A stretch of DNA of 64,000 nt, from NCBI GenBank assembly GCA_964036195.1, contig OZ038460.1:18603504-18667503 (forward strand). Direction: 5' to 3'. The stretch comes from Sphaerolaimus hirsutus. Its lineage: Eukaryota > Nematoda > Chromadorea > Monhysterida > Sphaerolaimidae. How positions within the stretch are numbered: position 1 is the first letter of the stretch; each line of letters opens with the position of its first letter. The notes beneath the pieces are model-generated. The model ran no database searches, was not told the origin of the DNA, and worked only from the letters and a program-made list of their open reading frames with translations. This document shows, piece by piece, positions 1-11,352 of this stretch. Both the position numbers and the translations under genes were made by a program.

Positions 1-780
1 TATCTCAACTTCTTGTGACTAGGATTCAACACTTGATTCAAAACTATGCAACACTAAGTAGGGTTAGTCAAAGATCGATTTTTTTCAAGCTTCCAGACTT
101 AAAAGAAAAATTGATTTTTCAAAAATTGAACCTATCTTCTTTCAAAATGCACCTATTTTTCTCCGAAATTATCTCCAAAGTGTCAAGATGAAACTAGAAC
201 CTATATCAAATGATGTGCAAATATCAAACATTTGTTAGCGATTTTTGCGATCGGATTCGATGATGCGCGTTAAAAAATAAAATCGCTGGAACAAATCGCT
301 CGCCAAACCATAATCTTGACTAAAGTTTGGGTAAATAGAAAAATGCCCTAAAATAAATATATCTATGCATAGCCAAAAAGACAATGTCACACGATGGCAG
401 CAATAAAATCGGATCAAATGTTTCGAGTGAATAAAGCAGGGCATTGATACCCTGACCGAGTAAACATAAATATTTAGCAAAAAATCTGACTATAAATATA
501 GGCAGTATGTGCACTTAATAATTATTGAGGCTCATATTTATCAAAGTCTATTTAAATGATATTTATATTCTCGGCACAGTGTTCTTGTATAAAATGCACA
601 TGCCGCCATGTTTAAGGTAAGGGTAAAATCAGTAACCGCAAGATTCAATTCCATAAGCCCGCCACCATCGATAAAGCCAAGCGTAACTTCCGGCCAATTC
701 ACTTTCACACAATATTATGTTTATACCACAAGTTTTTCCGCCATATTTCCAACAAAAAAAAACGTAAGTAAAAATCTTAT
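1..780. other. AT-rich flank without recognised gene
   Basis: Downstream flank of AGL. Short ORFs here (for example 235-480 and 608-874) lack domains and exon-like GC content. Nothing else is supportable. Confidence 0.5.
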
Positions 781-790
781 ATGTGAACTG

Positions 791-934
791 GCGGGCAGCC
801 CAGCACGATGTAAAGTGTTATGTAAGATGTCAGTAAAAATAAAAAGGAAAGATTTTTTCACTCAACTTTTTTGACACTTTACTGATTGACACTTTACTTT
901 ACACTTCACACTTCACACGGTGCGAGACTGCCAC
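791..934. mobile_element. Divergent copy of the CCAGACCCTGTAAA palindromic family
   Basis: Left end GCGGGCAGCCCAGCACGATGTAAAG and right end ...TGCGAGACTGCCAC resemble the inverted ends of the element at 5591-5864, with TGTAAAGTG/CACTTTAC repeats between them. It lies just 3' of the AGL stop codon. The ends are degraded and no clean target duplication remains. Confidence 0.4.
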
Positions 935-1069
935 CAGGCCAACGTTTTCAAATCGTTCATCCCACACCTTTTCTACATCCAACTGAGAACATTCCACAAG
1001 TGAAAAAAGGTGTTTTTTCAAGGAAATACGGTAGCCTAAAGATAACCAAAGTGACCACCAGCGCAAAGA

Positions 1070-4000
1070 TCAGTGGCCATCAGTGTCGGCGCTTTTCATG
1101 TCGTAGAGCACCTCGAGTATGCAGCCGACGGACCAGGCCTGGGCCTCGCACGAGCCAGCGCACGCGGCGCCGTTCTGCGTGGAAGTGTGCGTGTTGAACG
1201 GGATCGGGGGTTTAAGTAGGTATTCATATTTAGAACATATTTAGAGCTAAAAATGCGACTAGAGTTCCAATAATTTGTGGTTTTCATAAAATACCCAAAA
1301 ATTGGTGTTTTTCATAAAATATAAATGATAAAACAGTCTCAAAAAATCCCTCAAAAATATAAATAAATAAAATTTCTGTGGAAAAACAGTATAAATCAAT
1401 AAGTAATAATAATACAAATATTTTATTTTATTTTTTTCTCAAAAAATATAAAAACACCCCACAACTTGGAGGCAATATTAATGAAAAACGAAATTTTATA
1501 TAGGTAGGTATTTTCTTATACTTTCAAAAATAAAAATGACCCGAGATTTTTGGAACACTGATTGGGAGGTGACGTGAGTGGTGCCCCCCCCCAAAAAAAA
1601 CCCACCTCATTAGTAAGTTCGGGCAAGCTGCGCCAGGGCGAGTGCACCAGATGCACCCGGTGCCTGGCCATGACTCGCTTCACGTCCCGCACGGTGCGCT
1701 CCATCAGCTCTTGGTCCCGCAGACGGCTGGCCACCGCGAGACGGGCCCGCAGAAGGTAGCCGCACACCCACACCCACTCCTGCGCGGGACCCATTGCGTT
1801 CGGGAGGGGAAGTGGATGTGCGGGACTTGCAATGTGAATTTCAGGATAACGGGTAGTTGTGGCAGGAAAAGAGTAACAAAACATAATGGTATTTTTGGAA
1901 GTATCAATACCCGAATACCCGGGTATCTCGGTTAAACGTAAATACGTTTATGCAACACTGGTGCAATGCCATCCACCACGTGACACTGGTACAATGTCAT
2001 CCACCACCCTCATCCACGATTCCCGCTGGCAACCCGCCCAGTGCCCATGTAGCGCTACAACCCGGTGCGCATGTTACCCGGTGCCCATCTTGGGGGGCTC
2101 TACATGCGCACTGAGTCTACATTGGCACCGGGTTAGTGCTAGATGGGCACCGGGTCTACATCGGCACCGAGTTTACATGCGCACGGAGTCCTCGCCATTT
2201 TGGACACCATTTTGGAAATTTTCACGCAAAAAACGCACCGGTCCATTGTGGTAGTTGAATCCATTGGCAGTGAAGAAATTGTCGCTTTGATCGTTGTTGT
2301 TGTAGAAACCATTGTATCTGCTGTCTCTGCGCAAGACAAGTCAATTTGCTTTATTTTGTAACTTGCAAGCTGACGTGCGCGACTGAGATCACGCAAAAAA
2401 TCAGGGGCCAGTCATCCACCCTGAAAAATGTCATGTAAAGCGTAAAACGTCGGATAGAATTTGTCAAGTGTCATGCAAAAGTCTATCAAAAAGCAGAAAA
2501 CTTCACTCAACACTTTACAATTTCCTCGACACTTGACAACCTGTTTCCCACACTTTACACTCTACCCAACATGTCCCACTGTGCGGGACCGTCCGCGGGG
2601 GTACGGACCTCGGGTCGAGTGTCTTCACGCCGATCTTGCCCATGAGCACGTCGTCGGCGACGCACAGCGCGTGCCACGCGTTCTTGGGGGTCACTAACTC
2701 GGGCGCCTTGGTGGAAATTTGGATACATTAAATTCTATTTCCATTGCATGATATGTTCGTGGTAGATGGATGTATTGTTTTCGTTCTATATAGTATCATC
2801 GTGGAACATAAGCTCATGTCACTTTGCTAAAAATGAACTTTTCGCACTCGCAAACGCCAGAACTAGTGCTGGAAGTAACCATGGAGCTGGCGCCAGGGTT
2901 CGAAAAAGCACCATGGCTTTCCATCACTAGTCAGGACGGCAAAATATAAACGTACCACTGCAAGTGTGATAGCCATGTTCGGTCGCAATTGAAAATCTGC
3001 CCAAGTTTCACTGGCACCATAGCTGTCTTTGATAATTCCGCGCCTAAAAAATCAATAAGTTCATGCAGTTGTGCGGCCTGGGTTTCGCTGGGAGGGACCT
3101 GAAGGCACTTGCATTGCCGTAAACGGTATTGTTGTAAACGGTACGGTACGGTCAATTTTTCATTTTTCTGTTAACGGTACGGTAAATTCAACCACCCTAC
3201 TGGGGGCTGAAGCTTATCTAAAGCTTAGCTAAATCACAACTTATCTTAAGCTGCAGAACGTAAAATGTTGTTTTCCAGTGCGTACCTGTGCACGAATTTA
3301 CTTTCATTGTGCTCTATTTGAGGCAGTTCATCCACAGTTTTGGGCACGAAAAATCGCAGCTCAAAGTTGGCCTGGATTTTGTCCGCCCACTGCGACCAAG
3401 TCCACGTGTTGTTACTCTTGTCTACACAAGAAGAAATGTATATAAGTGTTGAAAATGTTCGGACGATATATATTAAGTGTCATACACTTGTCATATCGAA
3501 AATGGATAATCGAAAACAAACATTTACAGCATCAACAAAATCAAAATACCGTATATCCTCGAATAACTCCCCCTCAAAAAATTTTTGACGAAAAGGTAAC
3601 CCACGGGGACTTATTAGAGGTAATACGGTAACATAGTTCCAAAAGCCAAATATCGAGTGCTTCCCACATATCAGTATGGTAAAAAAACATCAACCATAAC
3701 CCCAAACAAAAAAGCCAGTACAAATGTCTATTTACCCACCAAACAGTCATCAAACAACCCAAACCAACCATGCATGCCCTCACAGGGGTACATGCCGTGC
3801 TCGTGGGCGATGTGCAGCCAGCGGGCGACCGCGTAGGCGAGCCCTTGCAGCTCCACCGCGGCGCCGTCGCGCGGCGTCGCCGGCACGCCCCGGTTGCCCG
3901 CCTGCGACCGAGGTAAATACGGTTACGGTAGGTTACGGTAGAGGGTTACGGTAGGAGGTAACGGTAGGATATGGGTGGGATACGGTTGGATGGGATGTGC

Positions 4001-6415
4001 TCATGGTGTAGTGTGATGAGTTGTGAGAATATGTGGGAAATTTGATATAGAGATTTTGGAAAGATCCCGGAACATATATAAAATAATCGAGCACTTCTTA
4101 TCTTTACGAAAATCGAATACTAACTAGGGTTGGCCGATGTTTTTTTCTAAACGTGTTTTTTTTTTTAACGTTTTTTTATAAAAAACATGACGTCCGAAAT
4201 GTTTGTTTTTTAAAAAAAACATAGGCCCAAATTTTTAGTACTAAGCACTAGGTATTTTGCAAAATTTTTGCGCGCTTGCGCGCAAAAATTTGGCAAAATA
4301 CCTAGTGCTTAGTACTAAAAATTTCGGCTGATGTTTTTTTTTTAAAAAACATTTCGGACGTCATGTTTTTTAAAAAAAACAACGTTTTATTTATAAAAAA
4401 AACGTTTAAAAAAAAACATCGGCCAACCCTAGGTAAAATACCAACCCTAGGGGAAGATCCCATTTTGTCCATCCACGTGCCGCAGTTGTGCTTGTTGCCG
4501 CCCATGACGAAGCCCCACTCCTTGTGAATGTACGCGCGCACGTTGAAGCCTGGACACCCGGCTTTAGTGTAAATTATATCAAGATCTAAGATACGGTTAA
4601 AGATGGAAATAATTATCTAAATAAATTGAAAGTGAAGATCTATTTTTTTAATGATAGTGAGTGTCGCTGAAATTGCCTGCAATGCAACCATGCCCTTCAA
4701 AATTAAAAAAGAATACGCTAACAATATCCCTATCGGCATAAAACAACAAAAAATTCGCCAAAAACAATCCCAAATAGGGTTGGAAAAAAAACGTTGTTTT
4801 TTAACTCGATGTTTTTTTTTTTAAAAAAACGTTTTTTTTAAAAAAGCTCCCAGATATGACCTTGTATCAACATATATAGGCATATCAGACAGTGGCAATA
4901 CTCTGTGATGTTATATATGACCATATAATGGCTGTGGAGCCATGGGATAGCATTATAAGTGGTGATTTGTGTCAAAAATATCCATTTTTCGTCGACATAT
5001 CGTTCGTATATCGCCTTATAGTCGAATGTTCGTGACTTCAGGTAAAGTTTGGCACGGAATAGTGATCAAACAAGGTTATAAAAGGAGCTTGTTACTTTGG
5101 GAGTGAAGTTACACACTGTGGAGGTACATGGAAGCATATTACCTCAATATTATATAGTACAGCAGCATATGACAGCTTATTAACCCATGGTAGCACATAG
5201 AAATGGATACTTTGATACAAAAAATGCCACAAAACCAATGAAAACAACCACCAATGTCAATTTGTGTGTGAAACTGCGCGCTTGCGCGCAAAATTTTTGC
5301 AAAATACCTAGTGCTTAGTACTAAAAATTTCGGTTGATGTTTTTTTAAATAAAAAAAACATTTCGGACGTCATGTTTTTAATATAAAAAAACGTTTCAAA
5401 AAAAAAACGTTTAAAAAAAAAAATCGGCCAACCCTAATCCCAAAAAGAAACAACCTTCATCAGTCATGTGCTCATCGATTCCATGTCCCGCATTCCTCTC
5501 TCTAAACGCGATGCCCTGAAAGTGCTTATCGAGTGCCTCCTGCATGGTGGCGTGTAGCGGCTGGGCACTCTCTGGACATCCGTAAACCTGGTGCCAGTCC
5601 CAGGCCCTGTAAAAGACCCTGTAAAATGTCATGGGTCATGTAATAGACCTTGTAAAGTGTCATGTGTATCCAAATATTGTCCTCTAGTATCCAAATCATA
5701 TGTTTTTGTAGCCAAATCTTATGTCAAAACTAAAAATTTGGATACAAAGACAAACAAGATTTGGATACTTTAGAATAAGATATGAATACACATGACACTT
5801 TACATGGTCTTTTACATAACACATGACATTTTACATGGTCTTTTACAGGGTCTGGGGCTGCCACCTGGTCATCCTCGGCGAACATGCGTCGCACGGGCAA
5901 GTGCAGAATGTCGTAGGCGTCGGGCGGGCCGAGCTCGCAGTACAGCTTGATGGCGTGCAGCCAGAACCACACGGCGTCGCGGCAATTGTATCGGCTGCAC
6001 TTTCCGTCGCCCAAAAGGTTCGGTATGAGCCCGTGACGGAGCATGCCCGCGTAAACGAAGATTATCTCCCTGGGGGTTATGGTGGGGGTGCAAGAGGGTT
6101 TGAACAAAGGGATCTGGACCGGAGTAATTTTCACAAAAAATCCACCCAGAGCGCTGAATAACACCCCCCCCCCCTCACCTAGCCTCCTCAAACCTCCCCG
6201 TCAACAACAAACACCCGGGCAGGGCAATGAAGGTATCCCTGCCCCAGTTGCGCCAGATGCCCGTGGCGAAGTGCGGCAGGCCGGCCGACAGACTGGCGCC
6301 CTGCGACAACACAGCCGCGTCCAAGGGGGGCAGGGGGGTGCTGCGCGACCGGCCCAGGAAGGCGACCGTGGAGAGGGCCAACGCTTTGACCCACTCGCTG
6401 CCCTCGTTCACCATG
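1070..6415 (-). CDS. AGL: Glycogen debranching enzyme, C-terminal exons (5' partial)
   Basis: Cytosolic enzyme that removes alpha-1,6 branch stubs from glycogen. Eleven exons in transcript order: 6415-6179, 6069-5865, 5587-5455, 4549-4446, 3901-3784, 3421-3286, 3043-2956, 2706-2609, 2326-2239, 1779-1606, 1174-1070. All phases join, giving 494 residues and a TGA at 1070-1072. Motifs in order: [122 protein letters not shown]. This is the GH133 amylo-1,6-glucosidase domain; the acidic residues in NCGTWMDK and ELTNE are the likely catalytic pair by family knowledge. Full-length AGL is about 1,500 residues, so the transferase half is missing. I saw no upstream exons between 6.5 and 14 kb, so they are farther away, lost or mis-assembled. 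The first listed exon starts with one base of a split codon, so an upstream exon is expected. Confidence 0.93.
2861..2932. repeat. Small palindrome with CTAGTG...CACTAG ends and a GGCGCC core
   Basis: Lies in the AGL intron between exons 2956-3043 and 2609-2706. The left end CTAGTGCTGGAAGTAACCATGG mirrors the right end CCATGGCTTTCCATCACTAG. The GGCGCC core and CACTAG ends relate it to the repeats at 44993-45171 and 53103-53345. Confidence 0.5.
4125..4431. mobile_element. hAT-like MITE (TAGGGTTGG foldback), no clean TSD
   Basis: Near-perfect palindrome starting TAGGGTTGGCCGATG and ending CATCGGCCAACCCTA, centred on GCGCGCTTGCGCGC near 4278. It lies in the AGL intron 3902-4445, next to the exon ending at 4446. 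An extra copy of the terminus (CCAACCCTA) lies 14 bp farther on and overlaps the exon/intron junction. No clean 8-bp target duplication is seen. Confidence 0.65.
4775..5436. mobile_element. hAT-like MITE with perfect 8-bp TSD
   Basis: Starts TAGGGTTGG and ends CCAACCCTA. Flanked by ATCCCAAA at 4767-4774 and 5437-5444, an exact 8-bp target duplication. hAT transposons duplicate 8 bp and often start with TAGGG or CAGGG. The right third shares sequence with the element at 4125-4431, so they are one family. It sits in the AGL intron 4550-5454. No transposase is encoded. Confidence 0.8.
5591..5864. mobile_element. Introner-like palindromic element forming an AGL intron
   Basis: Palindromic DNA element with inverted ends GTGCCAGTCCCAGGCCCTG (left) and, reverse-complemented, GTGGCAGCCCCAGACCCTG (right). 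It is flanked by the direct repeat CTG at 5588-5590 and 5865-5867. On the AGL strand the intron runs from 5864 to 5588: donor GT is the first two bases of the right terminal repeat, and acceptor AG belongs to the CTG/CAG target duplication. The intron is therefore the element plus one duplication copy. Inner parts are further inverted repeats built on TGTAAAATGTCATG. Confidence 0.8.
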
Positions 6416-7299
6416 CTGAGAAGGGGATCAAATAGGGTTGACTTTTCGGGATCGGGATCGGTGCCCAGACCCTGTAAAGTGTCATGTGTCGTGTAAAAGA
6501 CACTGTTAAGTGTCATGTGTATTCAAATTTTATTTTATCGTATCCAGGTTTTCGTATCCATATATCATGTCAAAACGTAAGATTTAGATACAGATACATA
6601 AAATTTGGATACGATAAAATTCATCGGAACGATCATCGGATCGGGTGGGCGCGCCAGCGCCATCCCTCGCTGCCGAGGGAGGGCGCAAGCGACCCACCCA
6701 TAATATGGTCAGACACACCAAAATGCGGAAATCGCAAATTTAAAATCGCAATAACTTCGGAACGCAATGCGCTAGTGCAGAACCGATTGCACCATTAAAA
6801 AGCCCGTGTCGAAAAGTACCACCATGCAAATTTTCAGATCCAACGGTTGAGTTCGAAGGAAGTTATTACGCATTTTCTTTTTCAAGTAGTGTTCTTGTTG
6901 TTGTTGTTGTTGTTCTTGTTCTCCCGAAAATCTTCAAACTGCAATAACTTCCTTGAAACACGACCGATTTTCATGGTTGATGGCTCATTTGAAAGAGAAT
7001 ATGATGCCATTTCTTATTTTCGGGATTTTTTTTCACAGGCTCCGCCCACTTTGGTACGGTATCTGTTTGAAATTTTCAAACCTCAATAAATTTAAAATTT
7101 GAATACAAATGGGGCAATAAAAAAAATTTGTTGATGTGTGCCATGACTAGAGCTTTCAAATGAGCCAATTTTTGGCAATTTTGGTACAGATTTACAAAAG
7201 TTATTCAAGTTTGCTTATTTTGTGTAAAATGCGCAAACATGCCTGAACTACTGCTTCATGTGATACTGAGCATGTGACCTTGCATGCTGATTACTATCA

Positions 7300-8470
7300 G
7301 GTCATAAATGTCTAGTGGTTGATGTCAAGTCAAATGTCAAGTTATAAATGTCAAGTCAAATGTCAAGTGATAAATGTCAAGTGATAGATGTCTAGTGATA
7401 AAATATAAAGTGATAAAATATCAAGTCAGATATCAAGTGATAAATGTCAAGTTGTAGATTTCAAGTGAAATGTCAAGTGATAATTGTCAAGTGAGGAATT
7501 TCAAGTGAAATGTCAATTGATAAATGTCAAGTGATAGATAGTTATAAAATATCAAGTGATAAAGTATCAAGTCAAATTTCAAGTGATAACTTTCAAGTCA
7601 AATGTCAACTGATAAATTTCAATTGAAATGTCAAGTTTAATGTTAGATGATAAATGTCATGTCAAATGTCAAGTCAAATGTAAAGTCATAAATTTCAAGT
7701 GAAATGTAATGTCAAATGTCATGTCAAATGTCAAGTGACACATTTCAAGTCAAATGTCAAGTGACAAATTTCAAGTGAAATGTCAAGTTTAATGTCAACT
7801 CATAAATGTCAAGTCAAATATCAAGTCATATGTCAAGTCAAATTTCAAGTGATAAATGTCAAGTCAAATTTCAAGTGAGGAATGTCAAGTCAAATGTAAA
7901 GTTTAATGTCAAGTGATCAAATATCAAGTTGAATGTCAAGTTATAAATGTCAAGTCTAAAGTCAAGTCAAGTCAAATGTCAAGTGATAAATTTCAAGGTG
8001 AATATACAGTGATAACTTTCAATTGAAATGTCAAGTCAAATGCCAAGTGATGAATTTCAAGTGAAATGTCAAGTAATAAATTTCAAGTGAAATGTCAAGT
8101 CAAATGTCAAGTCAAATGTCAAGTTAAATGTCAAGCTTAATGTCAAGTGATAAATGTCATGTCAAATGTCAAGTTTAATGTCAAGTGATAAGTTTCAAGT
8201 GAAATGTCAAGTTTAATGTCAAGTGATAAATGTCATGTCAAATGTCAAGTAATATGTCAAGTAACAATTTTCAGGTGATACCTGTCAAGTTGTTTATGTC
8301 AAGTGAAAACTATCAGGTGAAAAAATGGCAAGCAGTTCATGTCAAGTCATAAATATCAAGTGATGCCATTCAGTCATAAATGTCAAGTGGTTTATGTCAA
8401 GTTATTGTCAAGTGGGTAATTTCAAGTCATAAATGTCAAGTGATAACTTTCAGGTTCTAAATGTCAGGTT
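7300..8470. repeat. Degenerate short tandem array (TGTCAAGTSA unit)
   Basis: About 1.2 kb of head-to-tail variants of AAATGTCAAGT, GATAAATGTCAAGT and CAAATTTCAAGT, with units of roughly 10-14 bp and many substitutions. It is an old minisatellite-like array. Units are far too short and variable for a CRISPR array, and no ORF spans it. Confidence 0.85.
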
Positions 8471-8600
8471 GAAAATTTTTTGAATCTTAGTATTTGGCTT
8501 CTTCTTGACTATAGATTGTATTGCTCACTGCCACATTTGGCATTTGCTTGATTTGCAATAACTTATAAACTTTTGGGCCTGTGACCCACAAAAAGAAGTA

Positions 8601-9098
8601 TATCTGATAAAAAATGGCTAAAGCCAACAAAAAGTGGACACTGCACCTAACCATGTGTATGCTTTTGAATGCACAAAAGTAATATATCATATACCATGCC
8701 ATTTTCTGATTGAGCTATCAAAAGATGTATATCAAGGGAAATGTACACAAATGCTAATAATATAGGCTATCAACACAGCAAACTGCATCACAAGAAACAA
8801 TTTCACCAAACTTTTGCATGGCAGCGTGAGCTTTTTGTATCTTTAATGTTTGCAGCACTTTGACACAGCTCACGATGCCATGCAAAAGTTTGATGAAATT
8901 GTTTCTTGTGATGCAGTTTGCTGTGTTGATAGCCTATATTATTAGCATTTGTGTACATTTCCCTTGATATACATCTTTTGATAGCTCAATCAGAAAATGG
9001 CATGGTATATGATATATTACTTTTGTGCATTCAAAAGCATACACATGGTTAGGTGCAGTGTCCACTTTTTGTTGGCTTTAGCCATTTTTTATCAGATA
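8601..9098. repeat. Long hairpin: 232-bp arms, 34-bp loop
   Basis: Bases 8601-8832 are closely matched by the reverse complement of 8867-9098, leaving a loop at 8833-8866. Both arms read out the same start of a spurious ORF (MAWYMIYYFCAF...), one on each strand, which confirms the symmetry. A transcript across it would fold into long dsRNA. It may be a foldback element or a recent inverted duplication. Confidence 0.85.
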
Positions 9099-9125
9099 CC
9101 AATAACAGCTGATACTCCCTCTCAG

Positions 9126-9340
9126 CAGTGTTTTCCCGCGCGCGTGAAAATAGCCCGCTCCGGGCGTGCCGCGGCCCGCGGATTGCGTGCGTGGGCGCCT
9201 CCCCGCCGCTGGTGCATTTGCATGGGCGGCCTTCGTCTGCACTGTAAGATTGGCTGTGTGCCAGCTGAGCTGCCGCTGTAATGCCGCTCCACCACGGCGG
9301 CGGCGCGGCCTTTGCACGCGGCTGGACCCTTGCCCCCCGT
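9126..9340. promoter_or_regulatory. CpG- and GC-rich patch, possible promoter or 5' exon
   Basis: An island of GC-rich, CpG-rich sequence (CCCGCGCGCG, GCCGCGGCCCGCGG) in AT-rich DNA, immediately after the hairpin. Open frames occur on both strands but match nothing I know. It lies between the divergently oriented AGL and PRKAG genes, so a shared promoter region or an unrecognised 5' exon is possible. This is inference from composition and position only. Confidence 0.3.
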
Positions 9341-9496
9341 ATCGTTTCTTTGAAAGCCAGCTGGTGCTCTGCTTTGCGGCAGGATCGCTTGATTTCCAGC
9401 TTGGCTGATGTCGATTGCTTCGCTAAAAATAGTTGATATTTTCATTGCGAATTGAGATTGATATGTATTTTATGCGAATTTTTGTTATTGAAGTTG

Positions 9497-9692
9497 TGTG
9501 TACTCGGTGGATGGCAAAGTATGTGACGAATCCTACCATAATTCAATGAATCAAATCTTGGGATAAATTTCGTAATTAATTATTCCATAGTAAGAACGAA
9601 ATATTATGATGAAAAACTGTTTAATTTTTGGTTCATTGTTCAGATGGGTTATTGTACGTTGCCATACTAAGTGTGATGTCCGCCGAGTATAC
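9497..9692 (-). mobile_element. MITE of the GTATACTCGGCGGAC family, copy 1
   Basis: 196-bp element with inverted ends GTGTACTCGGTGG / GTCCGCCGAGTATAC. It is a reverse-oriented relative of 51896-52091, with the same length and matching interior (for example the GATGGGTTATTGTA stretch). No coding capacity. Confidence 0.65.
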
Positions 9693-10409
9693 GAAAAACG
9701 TACGGCCGTTTATGAAATATTTAGGTAAAGGTATTGGAATCGGATCGATATTAAACTCAATATTTCGTGTTGGCTCTGAAGTATTTTAAAATACTGTGTA
9801 CATAGCGTGTCTACGCACAATAGTTTTTCACCGGATTCAAATAATCTCGAAAACTCATACATCAGCTTTTAGTTTTCCGGGGTGACTCATTTTAAATATT
9901 TCTCAGCAGTAGTGAATTAGAACGAAAGTGCGTTGAATTTTCCAATTTTTTTGTGCGAGTTTCGTTGAAAAACTAGTTTGTTGTGTACCGCCTTTGTAGG
10001 TCTACATTGTGAATCCCACTTGTTTACGCACATCTATAAGCCTCGGACGGTGGCCGCATTTCCACCTCGCACACAAAGAACGGCACTCCATCCACTGTGG
10101 CTGTTTTTCATTTGTCGGTTTCCATTAGTGCCCAGCGGTGGAAACTATCGATTTCCATCAAATGTAGCACGGATATTTACAACAAATATTTCTAGTGCCA
10201 AATCTTGCCGTGTTACATGGAGGGATTATATGAAACTTAAATTTACCGACACTATATATCGTATTACAAAGTACGAAATTCTTTCATATTTAAATGGATA
10301 CAGCATGGAAATAAAGAATGGGCGCTTTTGGGGTGGGAAGAAACCTGCTCGTTTTCTACTCTTTACCTGCAGGGGTTTTGTAGATTTGGACACCCGCAGA
10401 GGTTTATAT

Positions 10410-10681
10410 TAGGGTGTCAACAAATTTTTTTTACTGAAAACGGAAAAAAATTTTCCACTTGCCGGAAAACGGAAACGGAAATATATTTGCACTTGCCGGA
10501 AAACGGAACGTAAAACGGAAAAAATCTGCCTGTGGAAATCGGAAAGAATTTTGCCTGCTGAAAAGCGGAAACGGAAAAAAAATTTGCACTTGCTGGAAAA
10601 CAAATGGAAACGGAAATTTTTTTGCACATGCCGGAAAACGGAAAAAAAATTGCCTGCGGAAAACGGAAATTTGACACCCTA
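10410..10681. mobile_element. hAT-like MITE with perfect 8-bp TSD (TAGGGTGTC ends)
   Basis: Inverted ends TAGGGTGTCAA / TTGACACCCTA. The target duplication GTTTATAT is exact at 10402-10409 and 10682-10689. The interior is repeats of a CGGAAAACGGAAA-like motif, so it could not encode a transposase. Confidence 0.8.
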
Positions 10682-11352
10682 GTTTATATAGAAATCGCTC
10701 CTCCGAGCGATAAATAGCTGAAAATTTTTTGTAGGGGGGGGTTCAGGGTTCAATAGATATGCTTTTCCAACGTATAGAAGGACGAAAACAGGAAAAATCG
10801 CCAAAAGTAGGTGAAAAATAGTATAAGGATATATAGTACACAAATAGCTGAAAATAGGTAATGAAACGCATGAAATGACGATTTTGAAGGTGAAAAACTA
10901 TAAAAAGGTATGAAAATGAGCGATTTTGAGTGAAAATTATGGCAAATTTCTCCCCACCCCCCAAACCCCCCTACTAAACACATGTTTACCTGTAAATACA
11001 GTTTTCGGAAGTAGTTATGACATTACGCCCCACCGTAAAAACTGATTTCCACTTTTTCTCCAAGTTTTTTATCACGAAAAATTACACTGTTTAATTTGTT
11101 GTTTTCCTGATAAAGTTGTGAAATAATGCACTGAACCGGAAAAATAGATGTCTATAGAAGTTGGGCTGAACAGCTGATTATGCGTTATTGATGTTTTGAA
11201 GTTTTTGAGTTGATAATGTTGATGATGACATTGATAAGTTCACAACCATCCAATCCACGGGAATCCAGGAGTCTGACACTCGCGGGGAACCAGATAGACA
11301 GAAATCGCAGAACGCAAAAGCAAAACGTTTTTTGAAAACGTGAACTCTCTGC

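Noticed and set aside
5730-6191. 153-codon minus-strand ORF as a separate gene
   Set aside because: It is the AGL exon 6069-5865 read through into flanking intron and element sequence.
7300-8470. Short direct repeats resembling a CRISPR-like array
   Set aside because: Units are 10-14 bp, contiguous and degenerate, with no constant repeat/spacer pattern; the genome is eukaryotic.
8487-9281. Two ORFs starting with the same peptide (MAWYMIYYFCAF...)
   Set aside because: They are mirror readings of the two arms of the hairpin at 8601-9098, not a duplicated gene.
10417-10677. Phe/Ser-rich and Lys/Gly-rich ORFs
   Set aside because: They are translations of the CGGAAAACGGAAA simple repeat inside the hAT-like MITE at 10410-10681.
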